In this document: piece by piece, positions 26,636-35,062 of the stretch | How the letters are laid out: each line of letters begins with the position of its first letter | Position numbering within the stretch: position 1 is the first letter of the stretch | Assembly: GCF_900094565.1 (NCBI RefSeq) | Contig: NZ_FMAF01000001.1 | Location: 372,001-436,000, forward strand | DNA: 64,000 bases | Reading direction: 5' to 3' | From: Martinezella lusitana | GTDB lineage: Bacteria; Pseudomonadota; Alphaproteobacteria; Rhizobiales; Rhizobiaceae | The notes under the pieces: model-generated | The model's input: the letters and a program-made list of their open reading frames with translations, nothing else | Databases searched by the model: none | What the model was told of the DNA's origin: nothing | Position numbers and translations under genes: made by a program

Positions 26636-27208
26636 TCAGAGTTGACCCGACACCATCTGCATGAGGAGCGTGATACGGTGAGACCGGAAAGCGGGCCTTA
26701 TCCTGCCGTGGCGCTCAAGCTCCGCCAATCCGTGGAGTGCCGCCCAGAAAGTTTCAGTAGCGGTATCCACATCCTGGGAGAACGGCGCGATCACGGTCGC
26801 CATGGCTCCGAAACCCGCACGGAGCGGTGCCGGCGTGTCGGACCTGGCGAAGCGAAGGCCGGTTGGAAGGATAAACATCGCCTCGTACATCGCAGGCCGG
26901 GCGAAAGCGAAATCGAGATAGGCGGTCGCGACGCCTTCCACTGATTCCTTTGGCGTGGAGGATGGCCGGATCGCGGCACGGAGTATCGTGGCCAATTCGC
27001 CGAAGCCCTCAAGAGCGACCGCTCCGACGATCTCATCGCGATTTCCGAAATGCGAATAGAGAACGGGCTGGCTGTATTCTATCTCGTCGGCGAGACGCCG
27101 GATCGTGACGGCAGGCCAGCCATCACGTTCCGCGATCGTCCTCGCAGCGACGACTATCCGGCGTTCGCGCTCCTCACGTTCCCTGATCTTGCGTTCGCTG
27201 CTGCCCAC
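26636..27208 (-). CDS. TetR-family transcriptional regulator
   Basis: A 190-residue repressor. The helix-turn-helix is in residues about 15-60 (RRIVVAARTIAERDGWPAVT then RRLADEIEYSQPVLYSHFGN). The ligand domain is of the TetR C33 type (PTGLRFARSDTPAPLRAGF, ALHGLAELERHGRIR). It starts at GTG 27208 with GAGGG upstream. Divergent from the DoxX gene across a promoter with repeated TGCTAGAATAT, the probable operator. Confidence 0.87.
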   Translation of the reverse strand: MGSSERKIREREERERRIVVAARTIAERDGWPAVTIRRLADEIEYSQPVLYSHFGNRDEIVGAVALEGFGELATILRAAIRPSSTPKESVEGVATAYLDFAFARPAMYEAMFILPTGLRFARSDTPAPLRAGFGAMATVIAPFSQDVDTATETFWAALHGLAELERHGRIRPAFRSHRITLLMQMVSGQL

Positions 27209-27271
27209 CTCATGCCCTCATCTTCATGCGCGCGAATTTTGTAAGGCCAAGGCTATCAAAAAGAGCAGCGA

Positions 27272-27300
27272 TTGACAAACTAGCGATGCTAGAATATATT
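27272..27300 (+). promoter_or_regulatory. sigma70-type promoter of the DoxX gene
   Basis: TTGACA (27272-27277), 17 bases, then TATATT (27295-27300): consensus spacing and near-consensus boxes, 52 bases before the DoxX start. The -10 region overlaps the first copy of a direct repeat, as expected for a repressor-controlled promoter. Confidence 0.65.
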
Positions 27301-27315
27301 ATATTGCTAGAATAT
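27287..27315. promoter_or_regulatory. direct repeat TGCTAGAATAT, candidate TetR operator
   Basis: TGCTAGAATAT occurs at 27287-27297 and 27305-27315, 18 bp apart, and the second copy runs into CTAGA. Between them ATATTATAT is itself nearly palindromic. It overlaps the promoter and adjoins the TetR gene, so it is the best candidate for that regulator's site. Confidence 0.55.
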
Positions 27316-27351
27316 CTAGAGCGGCATGATTCATCATCGAAGAGAAAATCA

Positions 27352-27714
27352 ATGAATCTTCCAATTCAAACTTTCACGGGCGCAACGGTCCTCGAAAACG
27401 TCCTCGTCTGGCTGGCCGCCGCGGCGTTCCTCGTTGGCGCTATCGTCAACGCGAGCGGTCACCCGAAAATCCGCGCGGGTTTCGTGCAACTTGGATTCCC
27501 ATTCTGGTGGTGTTGGGTAACGTCCGCTCTCGAGCTTGTAACCGCGTTGTTGTTGATCACAGCCGGCACCCGCTACATCGGGGTCGGATTGGGTGCCTGC
27601 ATCATGCTCGCCGCAATCGCGTCCATTGTCCGTATCCGGAACTATCGGGAACTCCCGCCGCCAATGCTGTTCCTACTACTGCTGATACTGGCCGGTCTCA
27701 GCGGCCTCGCCTGA
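27352..27714 (+). CDS. DoxX-family membrane protein
   Basis: A 120-residue inner-membrane protein with four hydrophobic helices (VLVWLAAAAFLVGAIVNASG, FWWCWVTSALELVTALLLI, GVGLGACIMLAAIASIV, PPMLFLLLLILAGLSG). The placement of helices, and the HPKIRAGFVQLGFP segment, are of the DoxX-like (DUF4267/DoxX_2) kind. Start ATG 27352; upstream codons in frame were rejected because a promoter lies within them. Likely paired with the flavodoxin gene 189 bases downstream; role inferred to be in redox or electrophile stress. Confidence 0.82.
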   Translation: MNLPIQTFTGATVLENVLVWLAAAAFLVGAIVNASGHPKIRAGFVQLGFPFWWCWVTSALELVTALLLITAGTRYIGVGLGACIMLAAIASIVRIRNYRELPPPMLFLLLLILAGLSGLA

Positions 27715-27903
27715 GCATCTTGCGGCAAGCAGAGGCGGTACCATGAGAACCAGCGCGTAACCGGCTGGATAACGGTCTCCATCGCCGCGGCATCGGGTGT
27801 CGTCCGAACTCCCGTCATCAATCCATCTCGAAGAAGACGCCAGACGGAGCGAACTCGCTTCCGGACAGCGCAAAGCAACGGCCCGAAGGAGGCCAAAACC
27901 AGC

Positions 27904-28482
27904 ATGTCAAATCGTACAGCAAGCACAGTCGTCGTCTATCATTCCGGCTACGGCCACACCCAGCGGATGGCGGAAGCCGTCGCGGAAGGTGCGGGCGGAG
28001 TGCTTTACGCCATCGATGCAGACGGCAACCTCTCCGATGACGGATGGGCCGCGTTGGATGCCGCCGATGCCATCATCTTCGGATCGCCAACCTACATGGG
28101 TGGCCCGAGCTGGCAGTTTAAGAAGTTCGCGGACACTTCCTCGAAGGCCTGGTTCACCAATAAATGGCAGGACAAAGTTTTCGGGGGCTTCACCAACAGC
28201 GCCAGCCTGAACGGCGACAAACTCAACACGCTTGAATACTTCGTTCTTCTGGCAGGACAGCATGGGGGACTGTGGGTCAGCCTGGGGATAAAGCCAGCGA
28301 ACGTGAAGGCGTCGACGCGAGACGATGCAAACAGGATGGGATCGTATATCGCGCCCATGGCGCAGTCCGATGCCGACGCAGCCCCGAACGAAATGTCGGT
28401 CGGCGATCTGGAGACTGCCCGCACTTACGGCGAGCGCGTGGCACGAGTCGCACAGCGATTCGCGTTGGCTCAGGACGCCTGA
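27904..28482 (+). CDS. flavodoxin family protein (WrbA-like NAD(P)H:quinone reductase)
   Basis: A 192-residue flavoprotein with the FMN phosphate loop VVVYHSGYGHTQRMAEAV, the acceptor segment IIFGSPTYMGGPSWQFKKF typical of WrbA-like quinone reductases, and LLAGQHGGLWVSLGI. It lacks some N-terminal spacing of true WrbA, so the narrower name is not used. Position after TetR and DoxX suggests an inducible system against quinones or electrophiles. Confidence 0.87.
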   Translation: MSNRTASTVVVYHSGYGHTQRMAEAVAEGAGGVLYAIDADGNLSDDGWAALDAADAIIFGSPTYMGGPSWQFKKFADTSSKAWFTNKWQDKVFGGFTNSASLNGDKLNTLEYFVLLAGQHGGLWVSLGIKPANVKASTRDDANRMGSYIAPMAQSDADAAPNEMSVGDLETARTYGERVARVAQRFALAQDA

Positions 28483-28788
28483 GGCCGTGTCCTAACTCCC
28501 GGCATATGAAAGACAGATGAATCTGGCGAGCAGAGCAGTCGTTTTCAACATCACCGACCGACCCGCGACGCAGCGGTGCAATCGCGTCAACAAACACGAC
28601 ATAAACGGAAGTCACTCGCTCTGCTCGCCCGGCGACGCCGCCATAGCTCTGCCTAATCGCCAAGCATGCCGCATGCATCGGCACCTTCGCAAAATCCGCT
28701 GTTGGCGCAAAGTTGCCGCCAGACACCGTTGCTATCTCATTCCGCAATTTTGCATTGCTGTTGAAGATTGGCCCGGATAGGCCTTGAT
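28483..28788. other. intergenic stretch between convergent genes
   Basis: 306 bases between the flavodoxin and a LysR gene read toward each other. No clear gene, hairpin or repeat was recognised. Confidence 0.45.
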
Positions 28789-29712
28789 TCAAGCTTTGAG
28801 AGCAGCGAGCAAGACTTCGCAGCTCTTTGCAAAGAGCCGCTCGCCCACAAAATCGACGAAGACGCGGACCTTGGGCGACAAATGACGGCTCGAGGGCCAG
28901 AGCACATGGAAATGGCCGGGCTCATTGATGAAATCATCGAGAACAGTTCGCAACTTTCCTTCCGCAAGCGGACTGCGCGCGAGGAAATCCGGCATGCATC
29001 CGATGCCAAGGCCGGCGATGGTGGCACCGCGCACGGCTTCCATATTATTGCAGGAAAAAGCCGTTCGCATGCGCAGTTCTGGCTCGCCCTCCGGCAAGGT
29101 CAGGGGCCAATCCTGCAGCTTGCCGCTGTTCGGGAAGCGAAACCGCACCGCCACATGCTCATTGAGCGCGCGCGGGCAATCGGGAACGCCGTGGCGCTCC
29201 AGATAGCTGGGGGCCGCGCAAAGCAGCATCTGAAACGGCCGCAAGGTGCGTGACATCAGACGCGAATCCGGCAGATCGCCACTGCGGATCGCCACATCGA
29301 CCCCCTCCTCGATCATATCGACGATCCGGTCGTTGAAATCGATGTCGAGCTCGACATCGGGATAGCGGGCCACGAATTCGGGCACGACCGGCAGCAGGAA
29401 ATGGTAGCTGACGATGGGAACGCTGACACGCAGCCGCCCACGCGGCACCGCCACCGCCTGCGCGAGCGAGGCCTGCGCGTCGTCGAGATCGTCGAGCACG
29501 CGTCGGCAGCGCTCATGAAAGAGGCGCCCCTCCTCGGTCAAGCGGATGCTGCGAGTGGAGCGCTGCAGCAGCCGAACGCCAAGCTGCCGCTCCAGATTGC
29601 TGACCGCCTTGCCGACCGCTGAGGCCGAAAGGCCAAGCACGCGACCGGCAGCGGCAAAGCTGCCGAGATCTGCCGTCCGGACGAAAGCATTCAAGCCGCT
29701 CAAGCGATCCAT
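28789..29712 (-). CDS. LysR-family transcriptional regulator
   Basis: A 307-residue LysR protein of the DsdA/CrgA-like group. Helix-turn-helix in residues about 1-60 (MDRLSGLNAFVRTADLGSFAA, VLGLSASAVGKAVSNLERQLG), then effector-binding domain. GAGGTGCGC sits just before ATG 29712, which starts MDRLSGL; an upstream ATG five codons earlier lacks such a site. Divergent from the MFS exporter gene 29892 across 179 bases, so that gene is the most likely target. Confidence 0.9.
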   Translation of the reverse strand: MDRLSGLNAFVRTADLGSFAAAGRVLGLSASAVGKAVSNLERQLGVRLLQRSTRSIRLTEEGRLFHERCRRVLDDLDDAQASLAQAVAVPRGRLRVSVPIVSYHFLLPVVPEFVARYPDVELDIDFNDRIVDMIEEGVDVAIRSGDLPDSRLMSRTLRPFQMLLCAAPSYLERHGVPDCPRALNEHVAVRFRFPNSGKLQDWPLTLPEGEPELRMRTAFSCNNMEAVRGATIAGLGIGCMPDFLARSPLAEGKLRTVLDDFINEPGHFHVLWPSSRHLSPKVRVFVDFVGERLFAKSCEVLLAALKA

Positions 29713-29891
29713 GCGCACCTCATTCAAGCGTTTTTTTCCGGTATATATGGAGTTATAGCCTTATTATCATCCGATTACAGCAAAACTATCTTCATCGGGT
29801 CATTTGAAGCCCATGGGCGAAGGCGTTCAAGCCTTCATCGTTCCCAAGCCGCCCGTGGGCTCGCCCTTGCTCAAACCCAACGGAAATCCCG

Positions 29892-31454
29892 ATGACCCTC
29901 AGCAAGACAAAGGTCGCAACTGCGACCGAAAAACTCTTCGTCCTCGTCGCAGTCTGCTGCGCCGCAGCGGCGATGCCCCTGACCTTCACCGGCCCGGCCG
30001 TTGCCTTGCCGGCTATCGGCCGCACGCTCGGCGGCAGCCCGATCGCCCTCAACTGGGTGACCAATGCCTTCATGCTGACCTTCGGCAGTTGCCTGATGGC
30101 GGCCGGCGCGCTTGCCGACAGTTTTGGCCGCCGGCGCATCTTCCTGACCGGGGTCGGTTGCTTCGCGCTGTTTTCGGCCGGACTGGCGTTTGCCGGCAAC
30201 ATCGTCTGGTTCGACATATTGAGAGCCCTGCAGGGCCTCGGCGCCGCCGCCGCTTTTTCGGGCGGCATGGCGTCTCTTGCCCAGGAATTCGATGGCACGG
30301 CACGCATGCGGGCCTTCAGCATCGTCGGCTCGAGCTTCGGCGTCGGTCTGGCTTTCGGGCCGATTGCCTCCGGCCTGATGATCGATGCATTCGGCTGGCC
30401 CTCTATCTTCCTCCTCGTCGTTATACTGGCTCTAATGGCGCTCGGCCTCGGTGCGCGCTTTCTGCGCGAATCCCGCGATCCGGATGCGGCCGGGATCGAC
30501 TGGCCGGGAGCGCTGAGCTTCACGCTTGCCCTCACGTTCTTCACCTATGGCGTGCTGCGCGCGCCGGAGACCGGCTGGAGCGACCCGATTGTCATTATCT
30601 TGCTGGCCGGCGCCGCATTGCTCCTCCTGGCCTTCGGCATCATCGAACGTAGCGTGAAGCGGCCGATGCTGGATCTAACCTTGTTTCGCTATCCGCGTTT
30701 CGTCGGCGTGCAATTGCTGGCGGCAGCGCCGGCCTATGCCTTCGTCGTGCTGCTGATCCTGCTGCCGGTGCGCTTCGTCGGCATCGAAGGCATGAGCGAG
30801 ATTGCCGCCGGCCGAATGATGATCGCCCTTTCGGCGCCGCTTCTCATCCTACCGATCGCCGCCGGCCTTTTGACGCGCTGGTTCAGTGCCGCCGCGATCT
30901 GCGGTGCCGGCCTTGTCATTTCGGCTATGGGTCTCTTCTGGCTCAGCCATTTCGCTGCCGGCTCGGCGTCGTCGGCGCTGATCGGCCCGCTGCTGACGAT
31001 CGGCGCCGGCATCAGCCTGCCCTGGGGCCTGATGGACGGGCTGGCCGTCAGCGTCGTTCCGAAGGAACGCGCCGGCATGGCGACCGGTATCTTCAGCACT
31101 ACCCGCGTCGCCGGCGAAGGTGTCGCCCTTGCCGTCGTCAGCGCTGTTTTGAGCGCCTTCATACAGTCCAATCTCGGCACATCGGCGGGCGAGCACGCGG
31201 CCACCACGGCGCAACGGCTCGTCACAGGCGATCTTTCCGCTGCGGCAGCGAACGCACCTGCGATCGGACAAGCCACACTGATCCACGGTTATAGTGATGC
31301 CTTCAGCGCACTGCTTTGGCTCCTGACCGCGATCACCGCCATCACCGCGATCGTCGTCTTCTCTTCCCTCGGACGAGGATCGTCGAGCGACACCAGCGAA
31401 GCCGCAAACCAGGTGCCCGACGACGACGAGGCTCTGACGGCGTCGGAGGCATAA
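29892..31454 (+). CDS. MFS transporter, DHA2 family (14-helix exporter)
   Basis: A 520-residue inner-membrane antiporter of the EmrB/QacA type with about 14 hydrophobic helices. Typical segments are FTGPAVALPAIGRTLGGSPI with NWVTNAFML (helices 1-2), the motif A-like ADSFGRRRIFL and the motif C-like GSSFGVGLAFGPIASGLMID. The start is ATG 29892. It is controlled in all likelihood by the divergent LysR regulator. Substrate unknown. Confidence 0.9.
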   Translation: MTLSKTKVATATEKLFVLVAVCCAAAAMPLTFTGPAVALPAIGRTLGGSPIALNWVTNAFMLTFGSCLMAAGALADSFGRRRIFLTGVGCFALFSAGLAFAGNIVWFDILRALQGLGAAAAFSGGMASLAQEFDGTARMRAFSIVGSSFGVGLAFGPIASGLMIDAFGWPSIFLLVVILALMALGLGARFLRESRDPDAAGIDWPGALSFTLALTFFTYGVLRAPETGWSDPIVIILLAGAALLLLAFGIIERSVKRPMLDLTLFRYPRFVGVQLLAAAPAYAFVVLLILLPVRFVGIEGMSEIAAGRMMIALSAPLLILPIAAGLLTRWFSAAAICGAGLVISAMGLFWLSHFAAGSASSALIGPLLTIGAGISLPWGLMDGLAVSVVPKERAGMATGIFSTTRVAGEGVALAVVSAVLSAFIQSNLGTSAGEHAATTAQRLVTGDLSAAAANAPAIGQATLIHGYSDAFSALLWLLTAITAITAIVVFSSLGRGSSSDTSEAANQVPDDDEALTASEA

Positions 31455-31632
31455 GCCGCCGAGAGGCATGCCAGCGAGGCAAATCGAAGGCCAAAGAACG
31501 CAGAAATCTTTGCCATAACGCAACAGAATGTTTCGCCGCCACATAAATTGTGCGCGCCGCATCGCATCGATCGCAGCCTTTGGAATGGCAGGAGACTGGA
31601 GTTTAAATGTGCCGCTGCTATATCATATCCCA

Positions 31633-31998
31633 ATGATATCAGACCGGTTTTTTAAGATTATCGCATGGACCTATATCGCGGCGCTCATCGCCGTGACCTT
31701 TGCGCATCTCAATTGGCAAGCCGCGTTTGGCAATCCCTTCGACCTATTTCGTGCCGGCGCGCTTTGCGTGGCCGGCATGCTTGCGCGACTGGCCTACCCG
31801 CAGTCGCCATCCTTCACCTGCCTCTTGATGATCGGCAGCGTGTTGGCACTTTGGCTTTCGCATTTCCTGGCGAGCGGCGACTCCGGTTCATCCCTTGATA
31901 TCATCATCGGCATGATCAGCGGTCTTTGGGGCATTATGATCGGCGCGGCGCTCAGCAAGCTGATATCTCCGGCTTCGAAACGAACCGTGTCGTACTGA
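31633..31998 (+). CDS. small hypothetical membrane protein, possibly VanZ-like
   Basis: A 121-residue protein with four hydrophobic helices: FFKIIAWTYIAALIAVTFAH, LFRAGALCVAGMLA, TCLLMIGSVLALWLSHFLA and IIIGMISGLWGIMIGAA. The helix pattern recalls short VanZ-like rhizobial proteins, but no diagnostic motif was found. The ATG at 31633 was chosen because the sequence before it has no hydrophobic or family character; its ribosome binding site is weak. Confidence 0.5.
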   Translation: MISDRFFKIIAWTYIAALIAVTFAHLNWQAAFGNPFDLFRAGALCVAGMLARLAYPQSPSFTCLLMIGSVLALWLSHFLASGDSGSSLDIIIGMISGLWGIMIGAALSKLISPASKRTVSY

Positions 31999-32434
31999 GC
32001 AAACCGGCGCCTGCCTCCTCACGCCAGCTTGACAGCCGCGCAGGCATGCTTGGCTTTTGCCCTCGCCTGAGCGCATGTCGGCGCGGCCTCTCCAGTCGCC
32101 TCTGCCACTCCGCTGAGCCATTCGAACGACAGCCGAGGCCGTCCTTTTCAGCGATCTATTCTTAAGAATGACTATTGCGTAGCCAATATTATGGCGCACT
32201 TACTATTTGTATTTGCAGATGTTGCTTTCCTGCAACTGGAATTTAAAATTCACGAAAAAGTCATTCCGAGAAAAATATATCATATAACTTTACAGGAATT
32301 CGTCTTTAATAGCGAACAGAAGCGGGTGGGGCCCGTTTCTCCCGAGTCGGGGTTTTTAAACAGGGATAGGGTCAAGGCACGTCGATTTTTCGACGCGACA
32401 GCCTGTGCCCAATCTATATTGGATTGGAGTTTTT
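31999..32434. other. AT-rich regulatory region upstream of the porin
   Basis: 436 bases, AT-rich between 32155 and 32310, with small hairpins (AAGCGGG/CCCGTTT at about 32321-32340 and GTCGA/TCGAC at about 32381-32394). It should hold the promoter and a long 5' leader of the porin mRNA. No reading frame looks real. Confidence 0.45.
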
Positions 32435-33496
32435 ATGAACATCAAGAGCCTTCTTCTCGGCTCCGCTGCTGCTCTGGCAGTAGTTTCTGGCGCTCAGGCA
32501 GCCGACGCTGTCGTCGCCGCTGAGCCGGAACCGCTCGAATACGTCCGCATCTGCGACGCGTACGGCGCTGGTTATTTCTTCATCCCGGGCACGGAAACCT
32601 GCCTGAAGGTCGGCGGTATGGTTCGTACCGAAGGCAAGTGGTACAACGCTTACAACCCGGCTGACCGTTACGGCACGCTGTGGCACACCCGCGCTCAGCT
32701 GAGCGTCGATACCGCATCGGACACCGAATACGGTCCGCTGAAGACCAACACCGTCTATCGTTTCGACTGGCAGGATGGCGGTTCGACAACCACCAAGCTG
32801 CTGTTCGCCAATATCAGCCTCGGTGGCTTCACCATTGGTAAGGCCGACTCGCAGTACAACTCCTACATCGGTTACGCCGGCAACGTCATCAACGACGACG
32901 TTGTTTATGACGGTCCGTACGAACTGAACCAGTTGACCTACAACTACGACGCAGGCAACGGCTTCACGGCTGTGATCTCGGTCGAAGACAGCAACTCCGG
33001 TTCGGGCGCCAAGGGCGTCAACGGCGAAGACAGCTCCGACCACTACGCTCCCGACGTTGTTGCCGGTGCCGGCTACAAGGTTGGCAACTTTGGCTTCAAG
33101 GTTGTTGGCGGCTACGACTCGATCGTCGAAGAAGGCGCCATCAAGGCCCGCGCCGATGCCGACTTCGGCGTCTTCAAGGCCTTCGTCATGGGCGGCTGGA
33201 ACACCGACGGCGACAAGCTGAACAAGTACGCAAGCTCGAACGGCGCTGGCCCGGCCAAGACCATCGGCTGGGGTGACTGGGCTGTTTGGGGCGGCGTCAC
33301 CGTTCCGATCGACGCCAAGCTGCAGGCCAACGCTCAGGTTGCCTACACCGACTCGAAGATCTTCGCTGCGACCGCCAACCTTCGTTGGAACCCGGTCAAG
33401 AACCTTCTGGTTCAGCCGGAAGTTTCCTACACCAACTGGGACTCCATCAATCAGGACCAGTGGGCTGGCGTTCTGCGCTTCCAGCGTAGCTTCTAA
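32435..33496 (+). CDS. outer membrane porin (RopA-like)
   Basis: A 353-residue outer-membrane porin of the alpha-proteobacterial Porin_2 family. A signal peptide ends near residue 22 (MNIKSLLLGSAAALAVVSGA then QAADA). The mature start is EPLEYVRICDAYGAGYFFIPGT and CLKVGGMVRTEGKW. The protein ends in Phe (WAGVLRFQRSF), the outer-membrane assembly signal. Codon use is strongly biased, as in highly expressed genes. It begins 6 bases after GGAG and is followed by a terminator. Confidence 0.93.
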   Translation: MNIKSLLLGSAAALAVVSGAQAADAVVAAEPEPLEYVRICDAYGAGYFFIPGTETCLKVGGMVRTEGKWYNAYNPADRYGTLWHTRAQLSVDTASDTEYGPLKTNTVYRFDWQDGGSTTTKLLFANISLGGFTIGKADSQYNSYIGYAGNVINDDVVYDGPYELNQLTYNYDAGNGFTAVISVEDSNSGSGAKGVNGEDSSDHYAPDVVAGAGYKVGNFGFKVVGGYDSIVEEGAIKARADADFGVFKAFVMGGWNTDGDKLNKYASSNGAGPAKTIGWGDWAVWGGVTVPIDAKLQANAQVAYTDSKIFAATANLRWNPVKNLLVQPEVSYTNWDSINQDQWAGVLRFQRSF

Positions 33497-33526
33497 GACC
33501 TCGTTTTCGAGATCTGATCTGACTTG

Positions 33527-33601
33527 ACCCCTGATCGGATGGGGACTGGTCCGACTTCCAGCGAAGTCGGGCCGGTCCTTCCGAGGCAGGGGTTAAATTT
33601 T
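33527..33601 (+). terminator. terminator of the porin gene
   Basis: A long stem-loop: inner arms 33543-33558 and 33563-33578 pair over 16 bp with two G-U pairs around a 4-base loop, and outer arms ACCCCTG (33527-33533) and CAGGGGT (33587-33593) extend it. TTAAATTTT follows. Strong intrinsic terminator downstream of a highly expressed gene. Confidence 0.78.
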
Positions 33602-33800
33602 GGGGTCCGTGCCTCTCAAACGAACAACAGCGGCATCCGTAGAGAATTGTAAAATATCCCACCCAGACAGACGATCCGCAAATAGGCGCTGAAGACCGGA
33701 TCTGTCAGTAAGATGGAATGGCGGCGCCGCAGCCAATCTCCTTCATTTTGCCCGCATCAACATCATCGACATCAAGCATTTTTTGTCGTAGAGACAACTC

Positions 33801-33875
33801 ATGTCGATCATCTGCGTATACGCCTCGCGATTTTATTCGTACCGCTGCTTTCAGCGGAGGCGGGCCTGTGCGTAG
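33801..33875 (+). CDS. Phe/Tyr-rich leader peptide of the DAHP synthase gene
   Basis: A 24-residue frame from ATG 33801 to TAG 33873-33875. Residues 7-17 read YASRFYSYRCF: three Tyr and two Phe in eleven residues, the two end products that control this enzyme class. The frame ends before a terminator just upstream of the DAHP synthase. Known leader peptides (trpL, pheL) have the same layout. Upstream GAGAC is a weak ribosome binding site. No protein evidence; recognised by composition and position. Confidence 0.75.
   Translation: MSIICVYASRFYSYRCFQRRRACA
33842..33857 (+). promoter_or_regulatory. pause hairpin (1:2) of the attenuator
   Basis: CCGCTG (33842-33847), loop CTTT, CAGCGG (33852-33857): a perfect 6-bp stem at the end of the Phe/Tyr codon run. 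Its right arm AGCGG can alternatively pair with CCGCT at 33909-33913 in the terminator's left arm, forming an antiterminator when the ribosome stalls. Confidence 0.65.
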
Positions 33876-33906
33876 TTAACACTGACGCGACACCAAAGAC
33901 CCGAAC

Positions 33907-33935
33907 AGCCGCTAGTCTACCTGGCGGCTTTTTTT
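33907..33935 (+). terminator. attenuator terminator before the DAHP synthase gene
   Basis: AGCCGCTAG (33907-33915) pairs with CTGGCGGCT (33921-33929) over 9 bp with one G-U around loop TCTAC, directly followed by seven T (33929-33935). It lies 36 bases before the DAHP synthase start, between it and the leader peptide, so it must be read through for expression. Confidence 0.85.
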
Positions 33936-33970
33936 GTCGCCGCGGTATGATCTTACAAGGAACTGATACC

Positions 33971-35032
33971 GTGCTGAATTCCACTGATGATTTGCGCATT
34001 GTCGAGATCACGGCGCTCACGCCGCCCTCTCGCATCATAGATGAGATCCCCCGCGACGAAGCGGTGACGACAACCGTCACCGAGGCGCGCAACGCTGTCC
34101 ATAACATCCTGCGCGATGAAGACGACCGGCTGATCGTGGTCATTGGCCCCTGCTCCATCCACGATCCGGATGCCGCGCGTGAATATGCGGCATGGCTGAA
34201 GGAACAGCGCGACCGTTTCGTCGACGATCTCGAGATCATCATGCGGGTCTATTTCGAGAAGCCGCGGACCACCGTCGGATGGAAGGGTTTGATCAACGAC
34301 CCGCATCTTGACGGCAGCTATCGCATCGAGGAAGGCCTGCGCATCGCACGCAAGCTTCTGGTCGATGTCAACGAAATCGGTCTGCCGGCCGGTTGCGAAT
34401 ATCTCGATACGATCACGCCGCAATATATCTCCGATCTCGTAAGCTGGGGCGCGATCGGTGCGAGGACGACCGAGAGCCAGGTGCATCGGCAATTGGCGTC
34501 CGGTCTCTCCTGCCCTGTCGGTTTCAAGAACGGGACGAATGGCGATGTGCGGATCGCGCTCGACGCCATCGTAGCGGCTTCGCAGCCGCATCATTTCCCG
34601 GCCGTGACCAAGGAAGGTCTGGCGGCGATCGCCTCAACACGCGGCAACGAGGATTGCCACCTCATCCTGCGCGGCGGCAAAGAGCCGAATTACGATGCGA
34701 CCAACGTGCAGGCCGTATCGGAACTGGCATTGAAAGCCGGGCTCGAGCCGCGGATCATCATCGATGCCAGCCATGCCAACAGCAGCAAGAACCCGGAAAA
34801 CCAGCCGGTGGTGGTCAGCGCCGTGGCGGAGCAGATATCGGCCGGCGACCGGCGCATCAAGGGCATGATGATGGAGAGTAACCTCATCGCCGGCCGCCAG
34901 GATCTCGTTCCCGGCAAGCCGCTGGTCTATGGCCAGAGCATCACCGACGGCTGCATTGACTGGCAGACCTCCATCCGCACATTGGAGGATCTGGCGCAAG
35001 CCGCGCAGGCAAGGCGGCGGCTTGCGCGATAA
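33971..35032 (+). CDS. aroG: class I 3-deoxy-7-phosphoheptulonate (DAHP) synthase
   Basis: First enzyme of the shikimate pathway, condensing phosphoenolpyruvate and erythrose 4-phosphate. The 353-residue protein is of the E. coli AroF/AroG/AroH class (DDLRIVEI at its N-terminus, VVIGPCSIHDPDAAREYA, EKPRTTVGWKGLINDPHLDG, GARTTESQ, LRGGKEPNY and ASHANSSKNPENQ with metal ligands). Rhizobia more usually carry class II enzymes. GTG 33971 was chosen because AAGGAA precedes it by 9 bases and it gives the AroG-like N-terminus; ATG 33947 lies next to the terminator with no binding site. Regulated by the leader attenuator. Confidence 0.93.
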   Translation: MLNSTDDLRIVEITALTPPSRIIDEIPRDEAVTTTVTEARNAVHNILRDEDDRLIVVIGPCSIHDPDAAREYAAWLKEQRDRFVDDLEIIMRVYFEKPRTTVGWKGLINDPHLDGSYRIEEGLRIARKLLVDVNEIGLPAGCEYLDTITPQYISDLVSWGAIGARTTESQVHRQLASGLSCPVGFKNGTNGDVRIALDAIVAASQPHHFPAVTKEGLAAIASTRGNEDCHLILRGGKEPNYDATNVQAVSELALKAGLEPRIIIDASHANSSKNPENQPVVVSAVAEQISAGDRRIKGMMMESNLIAGRQDLVPGKPLVYGQSITDGCIDWQTSIRTLEDLAQAAQARRRLAR

Positions 35033-35062
35033 GGCAAGCCCAACCAGAACGGGTGGCTTTGA

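Noticed and set aside
33947-33970. ATG 33947 as the DAHP synthase start
   Set aside because: It lies 12 bases after the terminator's T run with no ribosome binding site; GTG 33971 has AAGGAA and gives the AroG-like N-terminus.
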